In this document: one piece after another, positions 20,931 to 32,572 of the stretch
Numbering within the stretch: the first letter of the stretch is position 1
How the letters are laid out: each line of letters starts with the position of its first letter
The notes under the pieces: model-generated
What the model saw: the letters and a program-made list of their open reading frames with translations, nothing else
Databases searched by the model: none
Told to the model about the DNA's origin: nothing
From: Blattamonas nauphoetae
Taxonomy: Eukaryota > Preaxostyla > Oxymonadida
DNA: 64,000 nucleotides
Direction: 5' to 3'
Assembly: GCA_033064195.1 (NCBI GenBank)
Contig: JARBJD010000320.1
Span: 1 to 64,000 of the forward strand
Made by a program: the position numbers and the translations under genes

Positions 20931-22008
20931 TCACGACCCAAAAGACGAAGCATTCGATCCCAATCGATTGCACAGCCACAACGACAGTTTTGCGACACAT
21001 CGACCAAGCGACTTGTCAGCGTTATTTCTCAGTTTCTGCTCCAATCCATCCTCCAGTCCTTCACTTCGAACCATCCGAATCAGATCGTGTGTTCGATGAA
21101 GAAATTCTCCTCCTTCGTCATTCATCTTCTCTCCAAATACTGCAAACCGCTCCAAGCATTTGGAAACAACGAGATCACAACAATTTTCACAGAGAATAGC
21201 AGAAAAAGCTTGTGGGACTGAAGAAGAGACAAGATACTGCATTGTGAGGGGATGATGGACAGCGATGTCGAACAGATGAACCACAAAATAATCCACAAAC
21301 GTGATTTCACTTCGTGTGTGTGTTCCGGCGAGTTGGTGAAGGACATGTTCCACATATGTTCCGGATGGAATGATCAGATTGTTCAGAATCGTCTCTCGAA
21401 TGGTCGCTTCCGATTCCTGCACACCAGACTCGGTGAGGTCGTGAATTCCAGATAGTGTTCCATGTTTGATTGTGCGAGCCAGAATGAGCATCAGAGAGTC
21501 GTGGAAGTATTTGTTCCCTTCTACTGAACGAGTGTGCGGTTGCATGGAAACCATCAGAAGTTTGATTCGGCCTTCTTTGGCGAGGGAGAACTTGTCTTCG
21601 AATGGCGATTTGTTGAACCAGTTTGCAAGGAGTGATGACCCTGCCCTGACAATGATTTCGTATGGACACCCCAAAATAATCAACAACCGATCCAGAAAAG
21701 CTTGGTGTTGGGAAGTGTGGTGGGGAAAGAGCAGTTCAGGGAGATCAGAGCGTTCAAGGAGTGACCGAAAGCGCATGAAATCCAACAATTGGACTGCTTT
21801 CAATTGCTGCTTCTCATCCATCACATGTCTTTCCTCTAATATTGCCATAAGCGAATGGAAGATCGGTGCGGACATCCAAACAAATCTGGGAAAGAATCCG
21901 TCCCAGTTCAAGAAAGGCGCGAATGTCGCAGAATCTAGATGCAGTATGAATCATAAAGGAAGACGTACCATCAGGGAGACGAGTATCATTTGACTGTAAA
22001 CAGTCCAT
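20931..22008 (-). CDS. Small ARM/HEAT-like family protein (22.0 kb copy)
   Basis: One of nine related genes or pseudogenes in the window. Exon 1 (21969-22008) starts MDCLQSNDTRLPD, then a 34-bp intron (21935-21968, GTACGT...CTAG) joins to SATFAPFLNWDGFFPRF. About 338 residues. Landmarks of the family seen here: the PFLNWD motif, DEKQQLKAVQLL, the block SEATIRETILNNLIIPSGTY, and the closing MVRSEGLEDGLEQKLRNNA followed by a short tail (SSFGS). All-helical, no targeting signal. The family is lineage-expanded and of unknown role. Confidence 0.7.
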
Positions 22009-23476
22009 TCGAATCATGACTCAATCACAACTGGAAGTATGGGAACGACTTGTTCGTTCCTCAAATTCGATTTCAATTCTGATCATCATGTTAAATGAAA
22101 TCCCTTGGAAGCTTGATGATTATAGCTGTATGGCCTGGATTTTAGTGAGGCCAATTTGGCAATTTACAGCCAGTATGGGATCGATCACGCCATGATTCTA
22201 GATAGGTCTTTAATCGCTCTCTATGTGTGTGTAAACCTGTTATGCTTTCGTTTTACTCAGAATTGAGAATTATTACTGGCTGAGTCGGATGAGGTGGTGA
22301 TTAATGGAAAAGTTCAAAACAAATGGGGACTGAAGGTGAAATGAAGAGACAAAACTCCAGACGGGAGAAGAAAGTCGACAAATGAATACAGGTAAGGACT
22401 GAATGGAGAGAGATATCTCAAAGAAGAAGTCAAAAAATGATCTGCGAAGATGTTGGGTGATTTGGGACAAAAGACCACATAAACAATGTATCTGGTTTGA
22501 TCTTATCATCAAGATCGCTCTTTCATCATGTGTAAGGGGAGTTAAGTTTGTTTGAGCGACTTTAATGAGAAATAGACGCAGGCTTTGTCTGAAGGAGCGA
22601 TGGAGTCTCTAAACCAAAATAATGACTGAAAGAACGAAAGATACCATTGGAAATACATCCATTTTGCGTGATCAACACGTTTTCGGATCATTTCGTTGTC
22701 AATTAGTACGATCCTGAGAATCTGAATGACTTGAAAGAACTGGTGAAATACTGATGTAAGAGTGATGACCAAAACCTGATTCGTGCTTATTTTCTCCTTT
22801 GTGGGCCGAAGAGTGCTTTAGGAGATTTTCTGAGCGTTGATACTCCAAACGTCTCGTGGTGACATCGAAAGATTGATCGCTGAGAAGAGGAAGAGAATGA
22901 GAGGTATTCCAATGGAAAGAACACTGACATACAATATAGAATCGAATGAAATTGACAGACGAACAAAAACAGTCTTTCCACGAAGTGAGTCCTGATCAGC
23001 CCATGATACGAAATGATGAACTCTGAAGAGGATCAGAAGGCTGCCATGATGATGAATGACCCTGTGAAACCGTATTACTGTCGCAGTACCTTCAACAGAA
23101 ACTCTTATTGTCATCTTTACCGGGTTTTTCATCGAATTGAAAAAAGATCTCGAACCCATCATTGGTACACACCAGGCCAGTGGCTGGCACGGTCTTTCTG
23201 GAAAAAACAGGTAGGCCAGGCCAAGCCAGACAGCTATATTGATGATGTGTGCAAAGATCCATCTTCACGATTGACTCTGATCAAACCAACTCAATTGAAC
23301 AATTTTGTGAATCGTCACTTTTTCCAGACTTTTCAAGAATTCATTGGTTTGTATTCATCTTTTCACTTTTGAATCGTCATTTTCACCCTTTTCTATCCTT
23401 TTTCTGACTCTTCCCTCTCACTTTCTCTCTATCTTTTCCATCAAGATTTTGTCACATCTCAATATCCGTTTATTGA
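22009..23476. other. Intergenic region with a possible minus-strand membrane-protein gene
   Basis: 22018-22540 shows nothing. On the minus strand at about 23160-22542 there are open stretches that could be exons of a small membrane protein: SFDSILYVSVLSIGIPLILF (a good transmembrane segment near 22900) and, after a possible intron, VLVITLTSVFHQFFQ and WMYFQWYLSFFQSLFWF ending at TAA near 22542. Splice sites could not be settled and no family is recognised. Confidence 0.25.
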
Positions 23477-26400
23477 ATGAGTGAACGAGCGTCTCTTTTC
23501 CGTTCATCCATTCTTTCGTCATCCCCAGTGTATGATGGAAGCGACATGGTCCATTCTGCACTTTCTGAGGAGATTGAGACAGAATCTCTCGCATCGTATC
23601 TCGAGCGGTTAGAACGCAGTGACAAACGTGTTCCTTGGACTGTGTGTTTTTTCCTCATGTTATCCCTTCCTGCAGCAATTATTGGAATGGTTTGTTGAAG
23701 CGGTGATCGGAGCAGAGATCATCCGAAATGAACACCTCTCTGCACCGCCACTGACAAATGAGAACATCCGAATTGACATCTCATCCACAATTGTGATCAG
23801 TCTTCTCTTTTTCGCCATTATTTTATTTCAATAGCTTCTCCATCCTCACCGCTCCAACCGTCAAACGCTTGTTCTCTCTCTTCCGACATCGCGACGATCT
23901 GCCAGTTCTTTCTGCACATCCATCGAACTCTCGAACAACAAAACCGATTGATCCTCCCTCTTGATCCAGAACAGGAAGATATTGTCTTCGCACACATCAT
24001 GGTTGCCCTCGTCGAACATTTCGTGGCTTCTGGAGATCTCATTCTCCCAAATTCGTCCCCAACCGATCACTTCCTTTATTTCTCAGAATGTTATCGCAAA
24101 CTTAACAGAATGTACAATCTTAATTCCAACCCATTCGTCCCTGACAATCTCGCCACATCATTCGCACAATTTGTTCTTCGCCCCAACAATCATAACTCTT
24201 TTGTTCCTGCAGAGCACTCATTTCTGCGCAGAAATACTATTGAGTCTTCAGAACGACTTCGGGATGCTGTGAGGAAGGTCGACGAAACTCACTCCATGGA
24301 GATTGTTCAAACTGCTTATTTCGACTGGAGAGAATGGCAAATGATGACGGTTATGGTTGAAAAGGGCGATACATCATTGGTGTGTTCTCTTTTTTGCTCA
24401 TCGTTCCCTTCAGACTGATCATTCCTTCCTCCAATCTCGCTGTCTTCGTTCCACACTCCTCTCTCTCCAAACGAAACATCAACTCCGAGCCTACAGAAAT
24501 CAAATCGAAGAAAACAATTTCGCCGACTCTTGTCAACTTCAAACAACTGGTGACATACCTCTCATCTCTTCAGCCATAACCACCCAAACTGCACTCCCAT
24601 CTTCTCAATCACCTTCCACTTCTCAACACCTCTCTTCGGAGCAATGTTTGTTCCAGACCGACCCAGTCGTTCGTCATTCCCGACAGGTCCTCTTAGCGAT
24701 TCACTATCTTCTCACTCGACCACCTCCCAAATCCTTCCCGTGGAACATCCGTCCTTCATTCGAATCTGATTCAGAACATGACGATTTAGGTCAAACCTTT
24801 GATCTATTCGTCGATCTCAACGAGAAGTTTGACACCTCACTGTTCTGCGACACAGATGATGCACAGCTCGTGGCCGCACTCCGTCGGTGTCGTGCTGTTA
24901 TTGAAGAGACAAAATTGACAAAATGCATTTCTGATGTCAGTTCCTTCCGGAGTCTCCTCATGACTGGTTTTCGCTCGTCCAATTCCGCCGTTCAGTTTGA
25001 ATGTCACAATCTCTTCTTTGAAATCAGCGACTGCCTTCAGAAAGTCGATGATCCCCACGAAGGCCGATTTGTCGGTCTCCAATCGGCGTTTCGCGATGGA
25101 GAACTTTGGGAGAAGATGGCACTGCTCAGACTGTGGGGGCGATGGTTGAACTTCAAAGCCAAGAAGGGATTTCGAAGGTTCGTGAAAGAGTCAGAGTTCG
25201 ATTTCAGTGGATTTCTGGCTTCTGATATGCGCGATATCCGTCTCTTTTTCCGTGCGTGTCAGTTCGTCGGGTCAGCCATATTTAATGAAGCGATGTCGAT
25301 GTCCCTTCGATGGCAGCTGGACTTCGTTCATCAATTTGAGAAGAAGAATCAGATACTGTTGCGTGTCTCCCGCGATCCGAGGTTGTTTGTAAAACAGAAC
25401 CCATCCCGTCTTTATATGACCCCACTCGCAACGATGCTTGGCTCGTACTTATCGATTCTTCGTGGCTGCGATTACCCTTCTGCTCTGACTGAACTCATCG
25501 CAACTGATTTGGACACAAGTCAACTGAGGTTGTCGTTACTTGTGAATCCTGCTCTCTTCCTCAACCACACTTCCATCGCCCCCAAACACCGACACTCCTT
25601 CTTCCCAATGGATCTGATGTTCGAACGGTATCTCAGATCAGATCCAGACGTATTCCTCAAAGCATGGTCTGATGTGTCTGAATGCACTCCGAGAAAGTTC
25701 CTCTTTACACCCTATGTTGGTCTGCACCAACTCCTTCTTCGCTGTCCAACACTCAATCTCGATCAGGAATCATTAGAAAACCTCGTCTACATGCTGTTCA
25801 TCAAAATGTCGCGTCAGGAATCCACACAAAAGGACGTTTACAACCTCTTCAGTCTTTATCCTCCTCCTCGCCTCATCGACACTCCGCTCACTTCACCACG
25901 CCTCGTCAGAGACAATAGAATCACCTGGATCGAGTTTCTCAATTTGCTCGCTGGCTTTGGTGTTTATACTGCTCCCTTCGGCGCGTGCTCGTCTCTCGCC
26001 AAAGTGTTCAAGATGTTGAGTCCGTTCGACTTGAATGAGAATACCATCGAGCTAAAGTTGTTGTGGATGGTTGGGGATGTTGTTGTGTCTCTTCACTGGC
26101 TCAGCATTCCTGACTCTATGTGTGCGGTGTTTGGCATCTAACAGTTTGACCTCGTTTTTCTCATCTTTTCTCAGCTCTCCCTTTATCTCCCGTCGGACGC
26201 TCTATCCTTGAGTTCATCACTGGAAATCTCCTGTTTGTTGTCTCTCATTCATTTCTTCATCTTTTCAGATGTCGTTTTCCAGCCCTCGTGTCTGCTGCAT
26301 TCGAGTTCTTTCATCGATTCGTCAGTGTCGCTTCTGATATTGTTCGGATGGACTTGGTGAGGAACGGTTTGCTGGACAGTGTGGTGTTTGCTGTGTCGTG

Positions 26401-26548
26401 CTCGTCGTTCTTGGATGACTACGAGAAAGGGGTTGCTGTGATTGGGATTCTCCTCGACACAATCCGACGAGACCATCTCAAACAACGAATGAGACTTCTT
26501 CCCTTTGATCATCTGACGCTTCCACCCGATGAAGTGACTGAAGAATGA
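23477..26548 (+). CDS. Large ARM/HEAT-like protein, multi-exon
   Basis: About 950 residues. Start MSERASLFRSSILSSSPVYD. Introns I can place: 34 bp at about 23639-23672 (GTGTGT...TGCAG), 35 bp ending at 23834 (GTCTTC...AATAG), 34 bp ending near 24412 (GTGTGT...TTCAG), and one near 26120-26175. The joined reading includes IDISSTIVITSPSSPLQPSN and later helical blocks such as RLRDAVRKVDETHSMEIVQT and FDLNENTIELKLLWMVGDVV, ending DHLTLPPDEVTEE and TGA. Leucine-rich helices throughout, no signal peptide. No second copy is seen in the window, and no function can be assigned. Confidence 0.6.
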
Positions 26549-27018
26549 GCAAGATCTAGAGAGAATAGTGGTTTAAGTCATCATTTCCCATCATCGGATT
26601 AAAAAAGCTGCAGAAAGGAGATAATCTAATCTTCTCGATTGAAGCGATAAAATGTGATTCTCTTGTCCTTTGCTCTGTGGTTCAGACGTATCAAAAACCT
26701 TAACATCACCGCTTATTCTCATTGATACATGTTTGTGTTACTCTCTGGGTTGTTTTTTGTTTTGGCTTGATCCAGACTGACTCTGAGATGTTCACAGACC
26801 CGTCGTCGAACGATCATTTCTTAAATGGCGCGACAAATGTACCATCCAATGAACTGGTTTACATCCCGTTTTTCTTTCCCAGTTCGACTGATTTGATTTG
26901 TGACTTTTGTTGAATCTCGATCCATTTTCTCGTCATACCATCCAATACTTATCATTCCCTCTACTATTTGCAACATCTATTTAATTTCACTCTCAGAGTA
27001 CCTTCTTCTCACAAACAG
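26549..27018 (+). other. Upstream part of the 27-kb gene; start of the duplicated segment
   Basis: From about 26790 this region is repeated at 41480. It contains a possible exon reading EMFTDPSSNDHFLNGATNVP, but the match between the copies is patchy and I could not fix the 5' end of the gene. The corresponding place of transposon 4 in the other copy falls at about 26893 (CAGTTCGAC), where this copy is uninterrupted. Confidence 0.35.
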
Positions 27019-29019
27019 TGCAAGCATATCGAAGTGGAACAGAAAAGGAGAAAGTTTCGATCTTGCTCGGAGTGCGGAACAAGATTGAAGAAGGTCTGAA
27101 AATGAACGAACTGTTCTTATTTCGTGTTTTTAATATCATTTCTTTGTTAATTCCATGTTCATTTGAACTTCTTCTTCATTCATCATTCTGATTGTTTCTG
27201 TGCTGTTCTGGGTTGATGCAGATGAAAATGGAGAGAGAATGAAGGAAGTGGGGGAGATGGGATTGCGGATGGGATTTGTGAGTGAATTGTGTGTGACATT
27301 GGGAAGTGAATACTCGCCGTTCTTGTTCGTTTGTCTCTCTTCCTTCCTCCTCATCTCTCTTCATCTCTCCTCTTCCTCTTTCCTCCTCATCTCTCCTCTT
27401 CTTCATCTATCTTCTCCTTTCTTCATTTCTGCTGTTTGTGTGATTGTTGTGGCAGAATGTGGCGTCGAGTGTGCTGACTCTGGTTGTGGGGTGTGTGTTG
27501 CATCCAAAGCGGAAGAAGATGAGCGACCTGCTTCCCTCGCTCCTCTCTCTCACCCACGTCTGCCTCTCTCCTCCTTCATCTCTTCTCGTCGTTTCTGTTG
27601 TGTTGTTTTTTTGCAGCACGCTGATCCCACTCTGTCTGTGCCGGCGACACACGCTGTTGGGTCTGCCTCTCTTCTCTTTCTCATCTTCTCTTCTCTCTTC
27701 TTCTGTTTTCTTTTATTTTCTTGTGCAGGCTGGTGTGTGACTCGAGTCTGTCGTGTGGGGATGTGGAGGGAGTGCTGAGTGGGGGAGTGGTGGAGAAGGT
27801 GTGCTCGTGGGTGGAGGGTTGGAAGGAAGATGGGAAGGAAGTCGGGAGAGTGTTGGGTCTGCTTCGAGTTGTTGACAAGTTGTGTGTTGGACTGAAAGGA
27901 GCTCTTCGATCAGCACAGAAACAAGAACAGGAACAGAAAGAGAACTCAGGGAAGGAACAAGGGCAGGCAGGACAGAATGAGGAAGAGAGTCGAGACGGAT
28001 GGAGTTTTGGGAGTCGGTGCCAATCGGCGCTGGACTTGATGGAAAACACGCTGCTCGGACTGTGCTCAGGTCGGGAGTCGGAAGAGAAGGAGAGCTCGGC
28101 TGAGGTGGAAGTGCTGACACAAGTTGGAGGGATGCTGATTCGGCACTTTCCACATGTGGTGAGTGGAGGAAGGAAGGAGGTGGGAGTGATTGGGGTGGAT
28201 GTGGGTCGAGAGATGAGAGCGATGGAGGAGAGGGAGAAGCGAAGAGAGGAAGAAATGAGAAAGAAGTTTGAAGAGGTGGAATTGCTGAAGGAAAAAGTGA
28301 AGAGAGAAGCAGAAAGAGAGACTGAAGAAAGAAGGAACGAGCACGAGCTGAAGATGGCTGAGCTGAGCGAACAAGCCGAGCGACACAAGCGATTCATCGA
28401 AGAAGGAGAGGAGAGGGAGCGAGAGGCCAGCAGACGCAGAGAAGAAGAGGAGAGAAGGATAGTGGGATCAGCAGCAATCGAATGGTTCCCAGCAGATGGA
28501 TACTCGCTGAATGGTTCTGTCTTCACTCGAAGTGGAGGAAGTAGGGATCCAACTCTCCTCTCCGCCGAGTTTGGGAACGTCGTCGTCAGATTCACTTTCA
28601 CTTTCCAGACTATCTCTTCCTACAATACAATCGGCATCGTTGCATCTGCTCTGACTGCGAAAGCGAAAGTCGGGTCACTTTTCACGAGTCTTGTGGGTGG
28701 AGCTGGATGGTGCATGAAATCAACTTGTCGATTTGCGATTCAACACGGCAAGGAAATCCAACGTGGATCAGCGTGTGCAGGTGGGAGAGAAGGCCAGCGA
28801 GTGGTGTTGGAGGCAGACGGGCGAGACGGGAAGAGGACACTGCGACTGAGCCAGGATGGAAAGACACAACCAACCTTCTTCTCTCGCATTCCTGTCCCAT
28901 TCAGATTCGCAATTGTGCTTCGTGGAACTGGTGATGCTGTGTCGATTGAGTCAGTCGAAGTTGTGGCTGAGCCTCAGCTGAGTGGGGGAGGGACAGAGAT
29001 TCCGATGGACGACACATAG
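27019..29019 (+). CDS. Coiled-coil protein with C-terminal SPRY-like domain (copy A), 5' end unresolved
   Basis: Readable exons: AYRSGTEKEKVSILLGVRNK (27019 on), DENGERMKEVGEMGLRMG (27221 on), NVASSVLTLVVGCVLHPKRK (27453 on), a short exon at about 27618-27660, then a long exon 27729-29019. The introns are pyrimidine tracts. Domains of the long exon: helical LSGGVVEKVCSWVEG region, a Lys/Glu/Arg coiled coil (about 27.9-28.45 kb), then a beta-rich domain from AAIEWFPADGYSLNGSVF through GNVVVRFTFTFQ, LVGGAGWCMKS, RVVLEADGRDGKRTLRLSQD and IPVPFRFAIVL. The last part fits a B30.2/SPRY-like jelly roll. This architecture recurs in the oxymonad I suspect. Ends at TAG 29017-29019. Confidence 0.6.
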
Positions 29020-29377
29020 CCACAACTCATTCTCTCTGATGTCACTCTTCATTCTGTCATTCAATCATTTCACGACACTGTCCCAAGCTCCAGGGATGTA
29101 CTCGCTTTTATTTTTCGTTTATTGTAACTTCGGGGATGATATCAGGATACTGTCTTGAGAAACGAGATCACGATAATTCTCCGAGACCGGAGAAATTTGA
29201 ACGCCCTTAATCCAAAACAGTCTGTCAAACTTCATCATCTCTGACTTATCGACCGTGTTGTCATTCTCATTGTAACCTTCCATCATCCTTCATTCATTTT
29301 CTTTCTTCTTATTCTCTCTTCAGACCTTCTTTTCTCAAAAATCGTTGAGTTACTGAACCATCAAAGAAAAAGCTTGA
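29020..29377. other. Intergenic region, still inside the duplication
   Basis: Conserved with 45847-46202. It contains two short hairpin-like words (ctccgagaccggag near 29178). A/T-rich words such as TTTTATTTTTCGTTTATTG near 29108 could be the 3' processing region of the upstream gene. Confidence 0.35.
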
Positions 29378-29950
29378 ATGACGTTCTCGACCACATCCCA
29401 AGCACTCGCTCCCTCCTCGTCGATGTTCCTGCCGTGCATGAAGTCTTGCGTGCACAAGTCAGTGTTCTCGTCTGCAGTCCCAACACTTTCCAGTCTGACC
29501 TCGTTCGCTTCGTCCCTCGTGTCCCTCGTGCTCTCTGCCCACCCCGCCAGCCACAACTTGTCTGTGCCCCTCCTCCCCAACGCCACTGCTCTCTTCCACT
29601 TTGCGGCATCTGTCTCCAAGATGACCAGCGCCGAAATCTGTTTCTCCGGTGTTCTCATCCACCGCCTCGTCGCTCTCGAAATCCAGGCACAAGCAGAACA
29701 GAGGCAGTGTGTCGTTTCTGAGCACAATCTGGGCACCATGCTCGTCATTGCACTCATCCTGTCCAACAAAACCAACACCGACAGACCGTTGCCCATCGCC
29801 TGGTGGGCCGCTGCCTTTCGAGTCCCGATTGCAACGCTGGTGAAGTCAGAAGCACACGTTCTGACGCTTCTTCGCTGGCATGTTGCTCCCACACTGAGTG
29901 TGGCTGAGGAAGCCCTGTTTCAAACGTTCGCTTCGTCCTTTGCTTTTTGA
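29378..29950 (+). CDS. Cyclin-like protein (Pho80/PCL-type cyclin box)
   Basis: 190 residues. The cyclin-box pattern is in the second half: SAEICFSGVLIHRLVALEIQ, then LGTMLVIALILSNKTNTDRP, then PIAWWAAAFRVPIATLVKSE and AHVLTLLRWHVAPTL. These match the order hydrophobic helix, LxxALxLAxK-like helix, W/xAxxFxVxxxxLxxxExxFLxxLxWxV typical of single-box Pho80-type cyclins that bind a CDK. The assignment is by pattern only. Start ATG at 29378 follows the segmental duplication boundary; the duplicated copy keeps only the first six codons (46203). Ends TGA. Confidence 0.55.
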   Translation: MTFSTTSQALAPSSSMFLPCMKSCVHKSVFSSAVPTLSSLTSFASSLVSLVLSAHPASHNLSVPLLPNATALFHFAASVSKMTSAEICFSGVLIHRLVALEIQAQAEQRQCVVSEHNLGTMLVIALILSNKTNTDRPLPIAWWAAAFRVPIATLVKSEAHVLTLLRWHVAPTLSVAEEALFQTFASSFAF

Positions 29951-30370
29951 GTTTATGTTCCATACAACTTCCAATTCATTTGATTGACGCTTGCTGTGAT
30001 GTGAGAACGTTGGTGAACGAGTGTGCGGTGTGCTCCGTTGGCAGTAAAAAGATGGAAAAAAGAAATGGTGCGTGGTGGACGTCCAGATGGGAACTAGCAT
30101 CTGAAAGACCCCTTGCATAATAAAAAACGATGTGGATAATATTTGATGACGTTTGGAGGTGGATGAGGAAGAAAAAGCGTCGAGTTTTGCTGACGAGGAA
30201 ATCTCGCGCCAAGTCGAGAAGGAGGAGGTGGAAGATGCGGTAGGACCAACACAACAATCAGACGGGGATGAGAGTGATGGAAAAGCAGAAAAAGAGACAG
30301 ATGGGGCGAGGGTAGAAGTGCCGCATCTCCAAGTTCTCCTTTCTGATCTTTGCCCGCTCCGACAGACCGT
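29951..30370. other. Intergenic region with an acidic coding-like stretch
   Basis: At 30153-30413 there is an open plus-strand frame of acidic, low-complexity sequence (EVDEEEKASSFADEEISRQV) overlapping the 3' end of the minus-strand gene. It has no recognisable domain and could be an exon remnant. Confidence 0.25.
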
Positions 30371-31291
30371 TCAGAAATTCATTTCAAGCATGACAGTCAA
30401 TCTGATCAAATAGTTCGCAAGATCTTCTCCAATGTTTCCAGTTCGATCGTTTTGCTGCCTTTGTTCCAACACATCATCCAACCCTTCCGTTCTCAAACAT
30501 CGGAAGATGGCTGCTCCTGAACGACGGACATTTCCGCCTTGTTTGTTCCAATCTTCTTGCGAAAGGACCATGACGCCGAGAAAACTCCAAAACGGGAGAT
30601 CAAAATCGAACACGGTCAGACAACTTGGGATTGTGAGGAAGATGGACAGTTGGGGAAGAAAATCCATTGTTGGTTGAGAGAATGGAGAGATTCGGAGGAT
30701 CAGGGCAAGCAAATCCACGAATTCTTCAGCCAGATCCCCATCGGCGAGCAGGAAGCGGTTTGTGCTCATCCTCCGCAGGAATTCCTCCGATGGGACAAGA
30801 ACGTGCTCCAAGACGGTTTTACGAATGGCTTGTCGTTCGAAAGGATGCTCATCTGTGAGTCTGTCCAGTCCACGAGGAGTAGCGAGCTGAAGTGCGGACT
30901 TGACGACGTTGATGAGGCGAGTGTGGATATCAACAGGATCCACAAAAGATTGAGATTGTTGGTTCAAAGAGGTGATGATTTGAGGGACCAGATCGATGCT
31001 GACGAGCTTCAGTTGGATTTGGGGAGAACTTTTCACAAAGAGACGATCGAGCAATCTCAACATTCCTTCGATAATCAGCTGTTTGGAGGAAGAAATGAGC
31101 ACGTTGATCGATCTCACGAACTCTGGCAAGGAGTCATCTGACGACGATTGCATCAGGATGAGGATGAAGTCTTTCTCATTGATTATTCTGAGCGGTTTGA
31201 TCTGAGAAAGAAATGAGGCGGCTTTATCCTCCAAACGATCATTGAATTGGTGTCCATCTTTGATCCGAGCCACCAGCGATTGAAAGAGCAC
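30371..31291 (-). CDS. Small ARM/HEAT-like family protein, N-terminus missing
   Basis: About 306 residues from family position 25 on: LFQSLVARIKDGHQFNDRLE, then SLPEFVRSINVLISSSKQL, HPFERQAIRKTVLEHVLVPS, and RCLRTEGLDDVLEQRQQND, ending MLEMNF and TGA. The family start (MDCxPFLNW...) is absent. Instead the frame runs back into the 3' end of the next gene (31308-32383), whose stop lies 16 bp away. A deletion seems to have fused the end of one tandem copy to the body of the next. Whether this gene has its own start is unclear (GTG or an internal ATG would be needed). Confidence 0.55.
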   Translation of the reverse strand: MLFQSLVARIKDGHQFNDRLEDKAASFLSQIKPLRIINEKDFILILMQSSSDDSLPEFVRSINVLISSSKQLIIEGMLRLLDRLFVKSSPQIQLKLVSIDLVPQIITSLNQQSQSFVDPVDIHTRLINVVKSALQLATPRGLDRLTDEHPFERQAIRKTVLEHVLVPSEEFLRRMSTNRFLLADGDLAEEFVDLLALILRISPFSQPTMDFLPQLSIFLTIPSCLTVFDFDLPFWSFLGVMVLSQEDWNKQGGNVRRSGAAIFRCLRTEGLDDVLEQRQQNDRTGNIGEDLANYLIRLTVMLEMNF

Positions 31292-31307
31292 GGACTTGTT
31301 CGAACGA

Positions 31308-32383
31308 CTATCTCGAAGAAGAACAATTCCATCCGAGTTGATTCACCAATTGCAGTGAAAGGTCTCCTATTCTGGCAACCCATTCCAGTCTGCCATCGTT
31401 CACCAGTTTCTGTTCCATCGTACCCTCCAGTCCTTCACTTCGGAGCATTCGCATGAAGTCTGGAGCTCCTTGACGCATCTCTCTTCGTTCTTGATTGCAT
31501 ACTGATGCTATCATTCTCGGCCGAAAGAGAATCGTGTAAAGAGTGAACCAGTCGCAGAGTTCGGCGAGGATTCGCATGAAACCTTGTGGGAGGGAAGAAG
31601 AGAGAAGATATTGCACTGTGGGTGGGTGAGGGACAGACAGATCGAACAGAGCAGCGATGAGATCGCAAACGAAATCGATCCGAATCGGCGATTGTGTTGG
31701 AACGACTCGGTGAAGAACGTGTTCAATATATTGGCTGGACGGAACAATCACATTCTTCAAAATCGTTTCTCGGATGGTTAGCTCCGGTTCCTCCACCCCG
31801 TAGTACGAGAAGAGGATGATTCCAGTTGGTATTCCATGTTGGATGGTTCGATACAAAAGGCGGACCAGAGCGTCGTGGAAGTCTTCGTTCCCTTCAAAAG
31901 GACGAGTGTGGGGTTGGAGGAGAATCATCAGATGAGTGAACCGACTTTCTTTGATGAAGGAGAACTTGACATCTGACGTTGTTTTTAGAAACCAATCTGT
32001 GAGGAGCGAGAATCCTGCTTTGGCAACAATCCAGTATGGACATGTCAATATGATCCACATATGATCTACAAAAGCGATGTTGTGGTCAGCACGGCGTGGA
32101 AACAGACGATCAGCGAGATTTTGGTTAGATTCTAGTGGTGCATCGTTCATGAAGTTCAACAACTTCACTGCTTTCAATTGCTGCTCTTCATCAAACATGT
32201 AGCCTTCCTCCAACATTGTAACAAGTGAGAGGAAGATTGGCGTGAATGAACGAAGAGATTTTGGATGGTCTCCATTCCATTTCAAGAAAGGCGGAGAAGC
32301 TGCAGATTCAAGAAGCAAAATTAAAAGAGAAGTTGAGACGTACCTTCAGTGTGACGGTTTAAGTGTGATAGTGAAGAGCCCAT
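31308..32383 (-). CDS. Small ARM/HEAT-like family protein (32.4 kb copy)
   Basis: Exon 1 (32344-32383) MGSSLSHLNRHTE, 44-bp intron (32300-32343, GTACGT...CTGCAG), exon 2 starting ASPPFLKWNGDHPKSLRSF. About 345 residues. Very like the 20931-22008 gene, including its two-exon layout, FDEEQQLKAVKLLNF, EPELTIRETILKNVIVPSSQ and MLRSEGLEGTMEQKLVNDG. Ends TAG. Middle of a three-gene minus-strand tandem array (30371, 31308, 32573). Confidence 0.7.
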
Positions 32384-32572
32384 TGCGTTCGAGATGTGAT
32401 CAAACCACTTCATGAGATTCTTCATGTAGAAGGACGATTGAGCAAACAATATTCATTCTGTGAGATTCAATATGATGAGAAAAAGCTGAAGTGAAACAAA
32501 ATTCCGTCCAGAGAGGCAGCAATCACGTGACGGAGATGCAGAAGAGCGGCAATCCCGAACGTGGCATATTTG

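Larger units (their letters stand above)
26790..29397 (+). repeat. Segmental duplication, copy A
   Basis: About 2.6 kb repeated at 41480-46222, where it is longer because of a 2115-bp transposon. The copies share exons, introns, the 3' flank with the GAACGCCCTTAATCC word, and the first codons of a cyclin-like gene (ATGACGTTCTCGACCACA at 29378 and 46203). Homology stops right after that word. Introns are as similar as exons, indicating a recent event or gene conversion. Confidence 0.85.

Noticed and set aside
27681-28601. 306-codon minus-strand open frame full of Ser and Leu
   Set aside because: It is the complement of the Lys/Glu/Arg-rich coiled coil of the SPRY-like gene; GAG/AAG codons read backwards give CTC/CTT. 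The same shadow appears opposite copy B.
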